Positions 20,006-30,584 of a stretch of 64,000 nucleotides of DNA are shown one piece after another. The stretch is from Isotricha intestinalis (taxonomy: Eukaryota > Ciliophora > Litostomatea > Vestibuliferida > Isotrichidae). The stretch spans positions 1 to 64,000 of the forward strand of contig JAJJLU010000331.1 in the NCBI GenBank assembly GCA_023807065.1, written 5' to 3'. The translations under genes and the position numbers were made by a program. Within the stretch, counting starts at the first letter, position 1. Each line of letters begins with the position of its first letter. Under the pieces are notes generated by a model that saw only the letters and a program-made list of their open reading frames with translations, did no database searches and was not told where the DNA came from.

Positions 20006-20181
20006 TATTATAAATAATAAATTATTATTTTATTATAAAAAATGTAAAAAATATGAATTTATATTAATTATTTAATATTATTTTAAGAAAAATATTATAA
20101 ATGAAAAATAAATATTAATATTACTTATTCAATATATATTTTTTACTAATAAATATAAATTATATATATAATTCAAATATA

Positions 20182-23100
20182 ATGAAAGATGATTATAAAA
20201 AATCATTTTCAGAAAAATATCCAAAAAAAGAGAATCAAAAAAATGATGAGCAAAAAGATTTATTATCAATAACAGAATTACTCTTAACATCAAAAGAAAA
20301 ATTTAAATTAAAATCAATAGATGATTTAAATGAAAGATCAAAAGAATTAAAACATATTCAAAAAATTGATGTTTCAGGGAATTATTTATCAAAAATTATT
20401 TTAAAAAATTTTCCATCATTAAAGACTTTAATTGCATCAAAAAATATGATTCAAGAAGTACATTTAAATTTACCACAATTAAGAATATTAGATTTAAACT
20501 CTAATTTAATTAAAACAATTCCAGATTTTACTAAAACTCCACAATTAAGAGAATTAAATTTATCAAAGAATTTAATATCAATTATAAAATTAGAAGATGT
20601 TAAAATTTTAAAAAATACTTTAATTAAATTAGATCTTTCATATAATAAAATAAATTTTGATTCTGCAAATGAATTTATTTCAATTGTTGATGGTTTAAAA
20701 TTTTTTGATTTATTAGAATTTTCAATCCAAGGTAATTTATTTAATGAACAAAATGATGCTCTTAAAAATTCATATAAAACATTTTTAAAACTTAATTTTA
20801 AAAAATTATTATTGTTAAACGGAGAAGCTGTATCTTCAACAGAACAATTAATTGTAAATCAAGATGAAGTAACTAAACAAATGTTATTAGAACAAGATTT
20901 TCAAAATAGAAATAAAAAAAATTTATCAGATGATGAAGAAATTAAAATTAATGTAAAAGATACTATGTTATTAAGAAAAAATTATGGTGAAGAAAAAGAA
21001 AATTTAAGAGAATCTAAACCTTCAGTTAATGCATCTGAAAATCAATCTGAAAATGCTGTAGCCTTTTCTGAAACTGTATTAAAGTTTATGAAAATAAATA
21101 AAATTATAAATCAATTAGTAATGTATAATGGAGAAAATCAAAATTTATATTTTAAATTATTAAATGAAGTAAATGATGCTATTCAATTTAAAGAAAAATT
21201 AAATAAAAGAGAAGCAGAAACTATTAAAAATTTATATAATTCTTTTTTAATGAATTGTAATGAATTATTATGTTTAAATCCAAAATATGAAGATCAAATA
21301 TTAAAACTATTAGCTCAATTTTCTTTAATTCCTTATTTAAATTTTTGTCAAACAACTCTTGAATTTTTAAAGTCTTATGTTTATACAAATGAAGATAAAA
21401 AATTAGTTGTGAAAGATATAATTGAAAATATTGTTGTTTCGGGTTTACAATTAAAATCTGAAATTGATTATGATATGAATAATAAATTAGTTAGTTTTTT
21501 TAAAGAAACTGAAATTTCAAGTTATCTATTATATCAAAATTTAATATTAAATATAATTAAAAATTTAGCAAAAAAAAATGAAGAAATTGATAAAATAGAG
21601 AAAAGAAGAAGAGAAAGAAATGGACAATATATAGGAAAAATAAGAAAAGAATCAAATTTAAAAGGATATGTAGATTTATTGGATTTTATAATAGAATATT
21701 TAAAAAGTGAAAATGAAATTTATAAAGAAAAAAAATCTCAATTAAATGAAGAAACATTTAATCAGAATAATGAGAATAATGACAATAATGATGATAAAAA
21801 ATCAGTTATTTCAGAAGATGGAAATATAGATAAAACAGATGAAGCTACAATAAATAGTTATATTATAGGAGAGAAAAATTTAGGTAATTTTGAATTACAA
21901 ATTGGAAATGATTCAAATGAAAAAATATTAAAAATTTTAGATATTTATGAAAATTATGAATATAAATTAAATAGTGAATATACTATTGGAGAAAAAGGAA
22001 ATATATTTGGAAGACCTTTATTTGAAGATATTGCAAATAAACATCAATTAGTTGATATTAAAATATGTTCTAATCAAAAAAAAAATCAATTTAAAGATAT
22101 TACTTTTATTTATATTTTTCTTAATATTCTAAGAGAAGCATATAATAATATTAAAGATTGTAAAATATATTTTCCTTCTATTATGGAAAAAGAAGAAGAA
22201 GAATATAAATTATATCATAAAAAATTTTTCAAAGAAATTGAATTATTAAAAACTTTAATTTCTACATTTAATGTAGAACAATACAAATATAATTCTTTAT
22301 TAATTGAATGTGATGTAGAGAAAATTATTGAAATTTTAGATAATTTTGTTAAAGAAATAATAGAAGAAAAATCAGATGGAGTTCCATATGATAAAATAAT
22401 ATTAAAATCAGTTTATCAAACAAAAGATTCAAGATTTATTGATAAAAGTCAAATGTTTTTTAAAGATTTACCTAAAATTTTACATTGTATAGGAACTTTA
22501 TTAGCTTTTTTAAAAGAAAGAGAATTTAAATCAAAAATTGATTCTAATATTTTAGATAAATATTATTATGTTTTAAAGCAAGAACAAGCTGATCCTTTTA
22601 TTCTTATTGGAACTTGCAAATTAATGAATGATATTTTAAAATGTCATCATTTTTATAATAATGAATTAACTTTTGCAAAAGTTTTAGTTAATTCACATAA
22701 TTTTGAAAATTTATTAAATTATATTGATAGAAATAAAAAACAATATGTGATAGCAATTGAAAAAATAGAATCTGAGAAATTAATTGAAGAAAGGAAAGAA
22801 AAAAAAGATAAAAAATATGATAATAAAGTTAAAGTGAAATTAAAATCAAAAGGATTAGAATTTGAATCGATAAATTCAAAAGAAATTTTTGAATTCTTTT
22901 TATCAATAATAGATATATTTTTAACATTAAGTAAATTAAATTCATTAATAGATTATAAAATAATTAGAAAATTAGAAGATTTGATAATAGCTTTAAAACC
23001 ATCTTATTTATTTAATGTATTAGGAAATTGTTTAAAAATGCTTCATAATGATGAAATACGTACAAAAGCAATAGAAACTTTATTTCATTCAGAACCAAAA

Positions 23101-26100
23101 TATATAAGTTATGAAATAATAAAATTAATATTAGATATATTAAAAAATTATAAAGATAGTGTAACCGAAGGACAAACTGAATTTGTTTTAAGTTTATCAT
23201 ATTTAACTTTAACAAATAAATTATTATATGCTATTTCAAATAAAGAGGAAGAAGGTTATGATACTTTTAAACAAGCTGTTTCTTTAGGAATTAATTTTTT
23301 AGATATTAATTCACATAGACAAGTAAATGAATCAAAAGAAGAAAAACAAAAAAATTCACTTTCATCATGTATTATTGTATTTTTATCTTCAGCAAGTAGA
23401 ATTCCAGAAATTTATAGTGAATTATTTAATGATAAAAGTGAAAAATTTTCATATTTAAAAAAAATATTAAGTAATGATTATTTTTTCTTTAATGAATCTA
23501 CATATTATCCAATTGAAATAGAAAGAACATATTTAGGTAATTATTTATTTGTTTTATTTAATACAATGGAAAGTAATGATTCAATTCCTCCTTATTCATA
23601 TCCTTTTCTAAGAATATTAATGAAAATATCTGATATAATAGGTTACTGTGATGATGCTTCATATCCTAATTTTTCTCAAAATAATGATATGGATATATTA
23701 TTTAGAAAAGTGTTACAAATATCTAAAGATAGATTTTTTATTAAAGTTAGAAATGAAACTCAAAATTGGTATCATTTTTATACTTCTTGTGCAAATAAAT
23801 TCGAAGAAATTAAAAATCCTGAATTAATTAATTTTTTAGAAGAAGATAATGAATTTGAATATGGACATATTGAAAAAAAGGAAAAACCTAAAAAAAAAAA
23901 TATGAATTTAAAAAATTTCGATGAAAAAGATAATAGTAATAAAGTTGATAAAAATTTAGAAAGTTTAATTTTAGATGAATTTGAAGATAAAAGAATTAAA
24001 ACTTATATGAATGAAGCTTTTTTCCCAAAATTATCTATTAAAGAATTATTAAATGAACAAGTTAATTATTTAGTGTATTTTCAAAATTTATTTTATTATT
24101 TATTAGGTGAAAATTCCAATATAAAAGATGATACAATTCAAAATGAATTAAAAAGAAAATATTATACTCCTATTTTAGAAAGTGAAAAAATTTTTGATGA
24201 ATTCATAAATTATAAAAATTATGGTAATATAAAAACAATAATTGGAGATATAAAACATTATTCAAGTGAAATTCCTTTTTCTTATTATTTAAGTAAAATA
24301 TCAATGAGAAAATTAAAAAATAAAGATTTAGAATCTTATATGAAAAGTTCAAATCAATTAGTATTTGAATTGGAAAATCAAAAAGATGAAAAAATAAATA
24401 ATTTCTTATTTAAAAATGATTTAACTTCATATGAATTATATGGAGTTAAAGAAGGAAGTAAAAGAAGAGAAATTGATGAAAATGTTAATAATCCACATTT
24501 AAGAAGTTTAATTATATCTTGTTTTTTTAGAGGAGTTTATGCTATATTAATTTCTCCTTCTATTAAAATGAGAAATGATTTTGTTATTAATATATTCTTT
24601 GATGATAAATATAAATATTTACTTTTATATGCTGGAACTCAAAAAATGTATATGAATTATAATATGTTTATGATTATTGAAAAATTATTTAATATTGAAA
24701 ATTTACATATTATTAAAAAAGCTTGTTCTTTTACTATTGACAAAGAAAATCCAAAAAATAATAAAATTAAGAAATTCAATGAAATTATTTTTTTCGCAGA
24801 AGAAAAATGTGAAAATTCTGAACTTAAATTAAATGCTGAATTAAATTTATTTCATAAATATTATATCACAGCACTTTATTTAGAAAGGGAAATTAATAAA
24901 AATAAAAGATCAGGATTAAATGATTTATTATTTTTATTAAATTTTGAAAGAACTATGAATTCTTTTGTCAATTCCTATTGGCAAATAAATTTCCAATATA
25001 TTGATTATGAATTTAGATATAATAACATAATAAAAAAAATTTCAAAAAAGGAAACTTTTCACTTTTTATTTAAAGCAATTAATCAATTAAAAAGATATTC
25101 TATTTTTTGTTTTAATTTATTAAAAAAATATATGCATAATTATTATGAAATGCAAGAAAGAGTTTTATATAATATTGGAATAGGAGAAATTGAAGAGGTT
25201 AATAAATTTATGAATGAAAGAAAAAGAAATTATCTTTTATATCTTGGAAAAAATGAATTTGAAATCAAAAAAATTTATGAATTATTATGTTTATTTAGAG
25301 ATATTGATGAAAATGTTGATATAATGATTTTATATATTTTACTTGATTTAAAATCAGAAAAATTTAATATTGAAAAGATTCTTCTTGGAAAAGATGATAA
25401 TTCAATTACTCCAAGTGATATTGAAAAAATAAAAAAATTAAAATTGATAAAAAGAATTTCTTTGAATCAAGAAATACTATATTCTAATTTTGAAAAAATA
25501 TTATATGATGAAAAATTAGTAAAAACAATTACTGAAATGAATATAAATTTAACTAATAATATTATGGAATTAATTCATTTTAAAAAAGAAATTATACAAA
25601 AATTTTTACCTAAAGAAGAAATTTTTATTATAGAAGCTTATAAATGTATTTGTAGTGAAATAATAACTCATGAAAAATTAGAAGGAAAAATTCCTGAAGA
25701 TTTTATTTTAGCTTTAACAAAAGATATGATTTTTTTAATTAAAATAATATCAGTAGAAACTACAGATTCAAGTGGAGAAAAAATAACAATAAAAAAATTA
25801 GATTTTAATGATGAATCACATAAATATAAAAGTGAAGAAACCAAAAATAATAATGAAAGTGAAAAAGAATATAATACAAAAAATACTTCATTTACTTTAG
25901 ATATTAAATTAATAAATACAATATTTGTATATGATTATAGTAATAAATTATATATTAAAAGAGAAAATGGAACTTATTTTTCAATTTTATTTCCTTCTAA
26001 TACATATACTATTTCATTTTTAAAATATATTAGAATATTAAATGGAGAAATAAAAATAATTAAAAGTGATTATTTGAAAGATTTAATTACTGAAGTAGAA

Positions 26101-26682
26101 AATTTAGATAATAGAATAAGTCAATTTATATCTAATAAAATAGCAAATAATATTATGACAGATACTCAAATTATTCAAAATGCTCAAAAAATTATGATTG
26201 AAGAATTAAAAAAATATTCTAAAGTTAATGTTAGAATAACTAATGCATTTGAAGAAAACATATATAAAAGCTTTTATAAAAATTGGTTTATTAATGAAAA
26301 TATTATTATGACAAGTAATGATTATATTATATATTTTTCTGATTATTGTGTATATTTAATATCTGAAGATAAAGAAATTAGAAAAAAAATTAATATTGAT
26401 TTTTATGGTTCTAATGTTAAAGTAGCAGAGAAAAATATATATAAAATTGTTGATAAAATCTTTTATGCTGATATTGAAGAAGTTAAAAATAATTTTACTA
26501 ATTTAAAAATGACAATTAAAGATAAAGGTAAAAAATTTGAATTATCATTTTATGAAAAATACGAAATGTTCCTTACAAATGTAAATTTAATTTATATTGA
26601 TAATTTTACAATTGAAAAAAATCTTAAATTGAAAAAGAAAAAAAATAAAGTAAATAAATATAATACAGATGATGGTCTTTAA
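20182..26682 (+). CDS. Giant leucine-rich-repeat protein with helical body and PH-like C-terminal region
   Basis: The product is 2166 aa. Five LRRs lie at about residues 55-200 (IQKIDVSGNYLSKI, LKTLIASKNMIQEV, LRILDLNSNLIKTI, LRELNLSKNLISII, LIKLDLSYNKINF). They are closed by an LRR-cap-like motif, LLLLNGEAVSSTEQL. The next 1500 residues look all-helical, like HEAT/armadillo folding, with several acidic insertions. Near residues 1815-1960 a beta-rich stretch (DFILALTKDMIFLIKIIS, then TYFSILFPSNTYTISFLKYI) resembles a PH or GRAM fold. The last 200 residues are mixed and end in a basic tail. No catalytic motif is seen. A scaffold acting at a membrane is plausible but unproven. It converges on the 26761 gene with only 78 bp between the stops. 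Confidence 0.8.
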   Translation: MKDDYKKSFSEKYPKKENQKNDEQKDLLSITELLLTSKEKFKLKSIDDLNERSKELKHIQKIDVSGNYLSKIILKNFPSLKTLIASKNMIQEVHLNLPQLRILDLNSNLIKTIPDFTKTPQLRELNLSKNLISIIKLEDVKILKNTLIKLDLSYNKINFDSANEFISIVDGLKFFDLLEFSIQGNLFNEQNDALKNSYKTFLKLNFKKLLLLNGEAVSSTEQLIVNQDEVTKQMLLEQDFQNRNKKNLSDDEEIKINVKDTMLLRKNYGEEKENLRESKPSVNASENQSENAVAFSETVLKFMKINKIINQLVMYNGENQNLYFKLLNEVNDAIQFKEKLNKREAETIKNLYNSFLMNCNELLCLNPKYEDQILKLLAQFSLIPYLNFCQTTLEFLKSYVYTNEDKKLVVKDIIENIVVSGLQLKSEIDYDMNNKLVSFFKETEISSYLLYQNLILNIIKNLAKKNEEIDKIEKRRRERNGQYIGKIRKESNLKGYVDLLDFIIEYLKSENEIYKEKKSQLNEETFNQNNENNDNNDDKKSVISEDGNIDKTDEATINSYIIGEKNLGNFELQIGNDSNEKILKILDIYENYEYKLNSEYTIGEKGNIFGRPLFEDIANKHQLVDIKICSNQKKNQFKDITFIYIFLNILREAYNNIKDCKIYFPSIMEKEEEEYKLYHKKFFKEIELLKTLISTFNVEQYKYNSLLIECDVEKIIEILDNFVKEIIEEKSDGVPYDKIILKSVYQTKDSRFIDKSQMFFKDLPKILHCIGTLLAFLKEREFKSKIDSNILDKYYYVLKQEQADPFILIGTCKLMNDILKCHHFYNNELTFAKVLVNSHNFENLLNYIDRNKKQYVIAIEKIESEKLIEERKEKKDKKYDNKVKVKLKSKGLEFESINSKEIFEFFLSIIDIFLTLSKLNSLIDYKIIRKLEDLIIALKPSYLFNVLGNCLKMLHNDEIRTKAIETLFHSEPKYISYEIIKLILDILKNYKDSVTEGQTEFVLSLSYLTLTNKLLYAISNKEEEGYDTFKQAVSLGINFLDINSHRQVNESKEEKQKNSLSSCIIVFLSSASRIPEIYSELFNDKSEKFSYLKKILSNDYFFFNESTYYPIEIERTYLGNYLFVLFNTMESNDSIPPYSYPFLRILMKISDIIGYCDDASYPNFSQNNDMDILFRKVLQISKDRFFIKVRNETQNWYHFYTSCANKFEEIKNPELINFLEEDNEFEYGHIEKKEKPKKKNMNLKNFDEKDNSNKVDKNLESLILDEFEDKRIKTYMNEAFFPKLSIKELLNEQVNYLVYFQNLFYYLLGENSNIKDDTIQNELKRKYYTPILESEKIFDEFINYKNYGNIKTIIGDIKHYSSEIPFSYYLSKISMRKLKNKDLESYMKSSNQLVFELENQKDEKINNFLFKNDLTSYELYGVKEGSKRREIDENVNNPHLRSLIISCFFRGVYAILISPSIKMRNDFVINIFFDDKYKYLLLYAGTQKMYMNYNMFMIIEKLFNIENLHIIKKACSFTIDKENPKNNKIKKFNEIIFFAEEKCENSELKLNAELNLFHKYYITALYLEREINKNKRSGLNDLLFLLNFERTMNSFVNSYWQINFQYIDYEFRYNNIIKKISKKETFHFLFKAINQLKRYSIFCFNLLKKYMHNYYEMQERVLYNIGIGEIEEVNKFMNERKRNYLLYLGKNEFEIKKIYELLCLFRDIDENVDIMILYILLDLKSEKFNIEKILLGKDDNSITPSDIEKIKKLKLIKRISLNQEILYSNFEKILYDEKLVKTITEMNINLTNNIMELIHFKKEIIQKFLPKEEIFIIEAYKCICSEIITHEKLEGKIPEDFILALTKDMIFLIKIISVETTDSSGEKITIKKLDFNDESHKYKSEETKNNNESEKEYNTKNTSFTLDIKLINTIFVYDYSNKLYIKRENGTYFSILFPSNTYTISFLKYIRILNGEIKIIKSDYLKDLITEVENLDNRISQFISNKIANNIMTDTQIIQNAQKIMIEELKKYSKVNVRITNAFEENIYKSFYKNWFINENIIMTSNDYIIYFSDYCVYLISEDKEIRKKINIDFYGSNVKVAEKNIYKIVDKIFYADIEEVKNNFTNLKMTIKDKGKKFELSFYEKYEMFLTNVNLIYIDNFTIEKNLKLKKKKNKVNKYNTDDGL

Positions 26683-26760
26683 ATATTATAAAATATTATA
26701 AGAATAAAATGAATTATTTAATTTAAATTTTTTATTAAATTAATGTAAATAATATAAGTA

Positions 26761-28845
26761 TTAATCATTATTATATTTTGATTTAGATAAAGTTAATGGA
26801 ATATTGATCAATTGTTTCCAATAAATATTTTGATATATATTTAATAAATTTTTCTTATAAACCTTTTTAGAAAGTTTTGAAGAAAAATATTTATTCATAT
26901 AAATTTTTTTATTTATTTTAAAAGTACTAATTACATTTGATTTATGAAGATTTATAATATAACCAATATTTTCAGAAACATCAATCAAAAAAATTATAAA
27001 TTCATTATAAGGAATCAAATTAAAATTATTTGCAAAATTATTATATTCACTAATATAACATTTTTCCCAATAAAAATTTTTTTCATGATTTATTGTTATA
27101 TACTCAGCTGAATAATCTAAATTTTTTCCTCCATTATTAAAAACAATTAATTTATCATCATTAAGAATTGCCATTTTTTTTGAAATCAATTGTTCATTTA
27201 ATTCAGGAAAATCATCCCAACGTTGAAATTGAATATCATATTTAAAACATAATTTTGAATATTCATTCTTTAGAAATTTACCTCCTATTAAATATATATA
27301 ATTTTTATGTAAGATTGTATCAAATTCTATTAATGGTAATGTTATATTTGGTAAATGTTCTATTTCATTTGTAAATATATTTAATCTTTTAAAATGTGAA
27401 CTTATTTTCTTTTCTTCTCCAAAACAATATATATATTCTCCGTTTCTATCTGATATAAAAGTCTTTGAAGTTAATTCATTTAATTTTTGGAAATTGAAAA
27501 TTCTTTTTAAATTCGTATCATATATACATTTATTTTTGAATTTATCTTTTATGATTATATATTTTTTTTGGTAGTAAAATGTTTTATTTAATATTGAATA
27601 AAAATAACCTTGACTTAAATAATTTATTAATGAATTTTCAAAAATTTTTTTAACTAATAATAAAATATATTGTTGATCATTTTTTAAATCATTTATTACT
27701 GTTTTTAATTTATGATTTTGAACTAAATAATTTGAAAATAAAGTTTTCAAAGAATTTAAAAATGAGGTTTTTTCAACTATATTTTTTTTTTTTTTAATTT
27801 CATTATTTAAAAATTGAATTTTCTCATTGACTTGGATTTTAATATTTGAATAGTTAGAATAATATTTTATATTATTAAATAAAAGATTTCTTATATTTTC
27901 ATAATTATTTGTTTCAAAAGAATTTTCAAAAAAAATTTTTAAATATTCAATTAACTTACTATAATTATTATCCATTTCTTTTTTATAATAATGAAAACGA
28001 TTTTTGATTAATTTAAAATGTTTATTACTTAATTCCAAAGTAAAATTATCATGATTTTTTTCTAAATGTTCTTTATCATTTAAAATAATTTTTTTACATT
28101 TTTGGCAAAAAAATTTTTTAATTTCATTACGATTTATAAAACTCATATTATATTCTAATAAAGAGTTATTAATTTTAATATCACTATTTTTTAATTTAAC
28201 TTTAATTTCACAAAAAGGACATTTAAATTTGAAAGATTTTTCTTCTTTAATATTATCATTATCATTTATTATATAATTAAAATTATCATCATTAACTTCA
28301 CTATCATCATTATTATCATTTGAAGAAGATGATTTTTCTTCATTTTCATTATTATTATCAAGATCTAAATTATTATCATCTTCTTCTTCTTCATTGTTTT
28401 CTTCATTTAAATTATTATTAATTTTATTATCTAATATATTATCAGAATTAAAATTATCCAAATTATCTAATGAACAATTAAAAAAATCAAAACTTTGATT
28501 ATGACTTAAATTCTTTTCACTTATTATTTTATTATCTTGACATGAATTTTGAATTATTGTATCTGATGAATCAGAGAAATTTAAATTTGTTTTTTTTTTA
28601 ACATTTTCTTCATCATCACTTAATAAAATATCAATATCAAATTCTGGTCTAAATATTTTTATATTTAATTTATCAAAATAACTACATTTACTTTTGGATA
28701 AAAATGATTCATTATCTTCGTTTAAACATTCACTTTTTATTCTTTCAATACATTGAAAACATAATGTATGTCCGCATGGAAGAAAATATGGAATATGTAA
28801 ATTTGAAAATATATTATTACATATTTTACATTTCACTTTTTCCAT
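26761..28845 (-). CDS. TRIM-like protein: RING split by acidic insertion, B-box-like zinc finger, coil, beta-propeller
   Basis: The 694-aa protein starts MEKVKCKICNNIF. RING ligands are C6, C9, C24, H26, C29 and C32, but the closing CPFC pair is at C209 and C212. About 160 residues of Asp/Glu/Asn/Ser-rich sequence lie between them, inside the RING. A second zinc motif, C247-x2-C250-x9-H260-x4-H265, resembles a B-box half. A coiled region follows (about 270-400), then repeated kelch-like blades with GG (LIGGKFLKNEYSKLCFKYD, VFNNGGKNLDYS). This RING/B-box/coil/propeller order is that of TRIM-type ubiquitin ligases. Ubiquitin ligase activity is inferred, as the insertion could have altered the RING. 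It is divergent from the 28937 gene, with 91 bp between starts. Confidence 0.78.
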   Translation of the reverse strand: MEKVKCKICNNIFSNLHIPYFLPCGHTLCFQCIERIKSECLNEDNESFLSKSKCSYFDKLNIKIFRPEFDIDILLSDDEENVKKKTNLNFSDSSDTIIQNSCQDNKIISEKNLSHNQSFDFFNCSLDNLDNFNSDNILDNKINNNLNEENNEEEEDDNNLDLDNNNENEEKSSSSNDNNDDSEVNDDNFNYIINDNDNIKEEKSFKFKCPFCEIKVKLKNSDIKINNSLLEYNMSFINRNEIKKFFCQKCKKIILNDKEHLEKNHDNFTLELSNKHFKLIKNRFHYYKKEMDNNYSKLIEYLKIFFENSFETNNYENIRNLLFNNIKYYSNYSNIKIQVNEKIQFLNNEIKKKKNIVEKTSFLNSLKTLFSNYLVQNHKLKTVINDLKNDQQYILLLVKKIFENSLINYLSQGYFYSILNKTFYYQKKYIIIKDKFKNKCIYDTNLKRIFNFQKLNELTSKTFISDRNGEYIYCFGEEKKISSHFKRLNIFTNEIEHLPNITLPLIEFDTILHKNYIYLIGGKFLKNEYSKLCFKYDIQFQRWDDFPELNEQLISKKMAILNDDKLIVFNNGGKNLDYSAEYITINHEKNFYWEKCYISEYNNFANNFNLIPYNEFIIFLIDVSENIGYIINLHKSNVISTFKINKKIYMNKYFSSKLSKKVYKKNLLNIYQNIYWKQLINIPLTLSKSKYNND

Positions 28846-28936
28846 TTAATTTATTAAATTGAATATTTATTTTATTAAATAATTATTTTTTAAACATAAA
28901 GAATAAAAACATTTTTAAATTATTTAGTATTAAATT

Positions 28937-29740
28937 ATGGGATGTGGTTCATCTAAAATTTTAAATGAAAAAAAATATTTACATCAAAAAAATATTAAAT
29001 TAGATTTTGATGATGATAATACAGAATTAAATAGAGTTCAAAACATTATATCTTTAATAACAAATATAAGAAATAGAATAATATATAAATTTCATAGATT
29101 AATTTATAAAAGTGGAGCTTGTTTATTCCTTCAACCAACAATAATTTTATGTTTAAAATGTATTTTTTATAAAATTTCTGCTGATTTTAATGGCTTTCAA
29201 AAGGCAAATATTATTTATATGGAAGATCCTCCTTATTTAAAAACAAATTTAGGAATTTATACTAAATATACAAAATCTATTTTATTAGAATTATTTGACT
29301 TTATTGTTGAATTAAATGGTTATAAAACTATATTGAAAAAAATAGATAAAGATTCTGCAGAATTATTATATATTGCTTTTGAAAAAAAAGGGAATCTCTC
29401 TCAAAATAATATTAATAAAATAAATGAAGCAATGTATTATTTTAAACAAATGACAAAATTAAGAGAAGATATATTAAAAGATTATAAACAAGAAGTTTAT
29501 AATTATATTAAACAACCAGATTTATATATTCAAAATATAGATTATATTGGATTAGATGCTGTTCAAAATAATATATCTGATATTTATGAAATTGTTATGC
29601 TTAAAAAAAATGAAATTTCTGAATTTGATGAAGTTGATTCTAAAAAGAATAAAATGCATTTAAGCATTGATGAAGGTAAAAATGAATGGCAGAAAATAAT
29701 AGATCAAGATAAAGATGAACCTTTATTTCTTTCAGAATAA
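28937..29740 (+). CDS. Probable N-myristoylated and palmitoylated helical protein, unknown
   Basis: This 267-aa protein starts MGCGSSKILNEKK. Gly2 with Cys3 and Ser5/Ser6 matches the N-myristoylation plus S-acylation signal known from Src-type and plant CDPK N-termini, so the protein probably sits on the inner face of a membrane, perhaps the ciliary membrane. The rest is helical, with blocks GACLFLQPTIILCLKCIFYK and YNYIKQPDLYIQNIDYIG. No enzyme motif is seen. The family is not recognised. Confidence 0.75.
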   Translation: MGCGSSKILNEKKYLHQKNIKLDFDDDNTELNRVQNIISLITNIRNRIIYKFHRLIYKSGACLFLQPTIILCLKCIFYKISADFNGFQKANIIYMEDPPYLKTNLGIYTKYTKSILLELFDFIVELNGYKTILKKIDKDSAELLYIAFEKKGNLSQNNINKINEAMYYFKQMTKLREDILKDYKQEVYNYIKQPDLYIQNIDYIGLDAVQNNISDIYEIVMLKKNEISEFDEVDSKKNKMHLSIDEGKNEWQKIIDQDKDEPLFLSE

Positions 29741-30584
29741 AAAATAATAAAACAATTTCCTATTTTTATTCACAATTTTATATTTTGAAAAAATTTAATT
29801 ATTAGTGTTTATTGCTCATTCAAACCAAATATATATTAACATATTATTATTGAAATTATTATACTAATTATGAATTTTTAAATATATATATTATTAAATA
29901 AGTTAAATAAATAGCTAACCTAAAATAATAACTTTAAAACTAAATTATCTATTAAACTAATATAATTTAAAAAATATATTTGATATCGTTTGTGAATATT
30001 TCAAAATATATTATTCTATTTTAGAAAACGTCAACTAGTTACAATTAATTAAAAAAAGAAAAACTAAATATATTAAATATATTAAGAATAATTATTAAAT
30101 ATTCAATAAATTAAAAAAAATTTAAAGTCATCAAAAATTAATAAAAATTGTTTTTATTTTTTCAAAGGTGGAGCATAAAATTAAAATAGAAAGAAAATAT
30201 AATAGAAATATAATACAAAATTTAATATTAATTTAATATAATAGATATATAAAGAAAAGTTTAATTCTTCAAGAAATTCAATCAATATGATGAAAAAAAA
30301 ATTATTTAAATTTAATGAAGCTAATTAAACTTTTAAAAACAAAGACTTAAAAAAATGAAATTCTACAAAAAAGAAATAAATATATGTTTCTAAAAAGAGA
30401 GAAAGTAATAAATCCAGTTAAATCTCAAGAAATAAATTTTTTAAAATAACAAAAAAATAAAATTAGAATAAAATAAATCAACTTAACTAAGAAAAATTAT
30501 AATATATATAAATAAAAGATAATAATATTATCTTATATTTTTTCTAATTGAAATATTATTAAATTAACAATTATTTAAAAAAAA
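29741..30584. other. 844-bp intergenic region, no gene seen
   Basis: This is the longest gene-free stretch in the window, between two same-strand genes. It is A-rich, with many short runs and stops in all frames. Scanning for tRNA-like patches and short exons gave nothing. It carries the 3' end of the 28937 gene and the promoter of the acylase gene. Confidence 0.5.
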
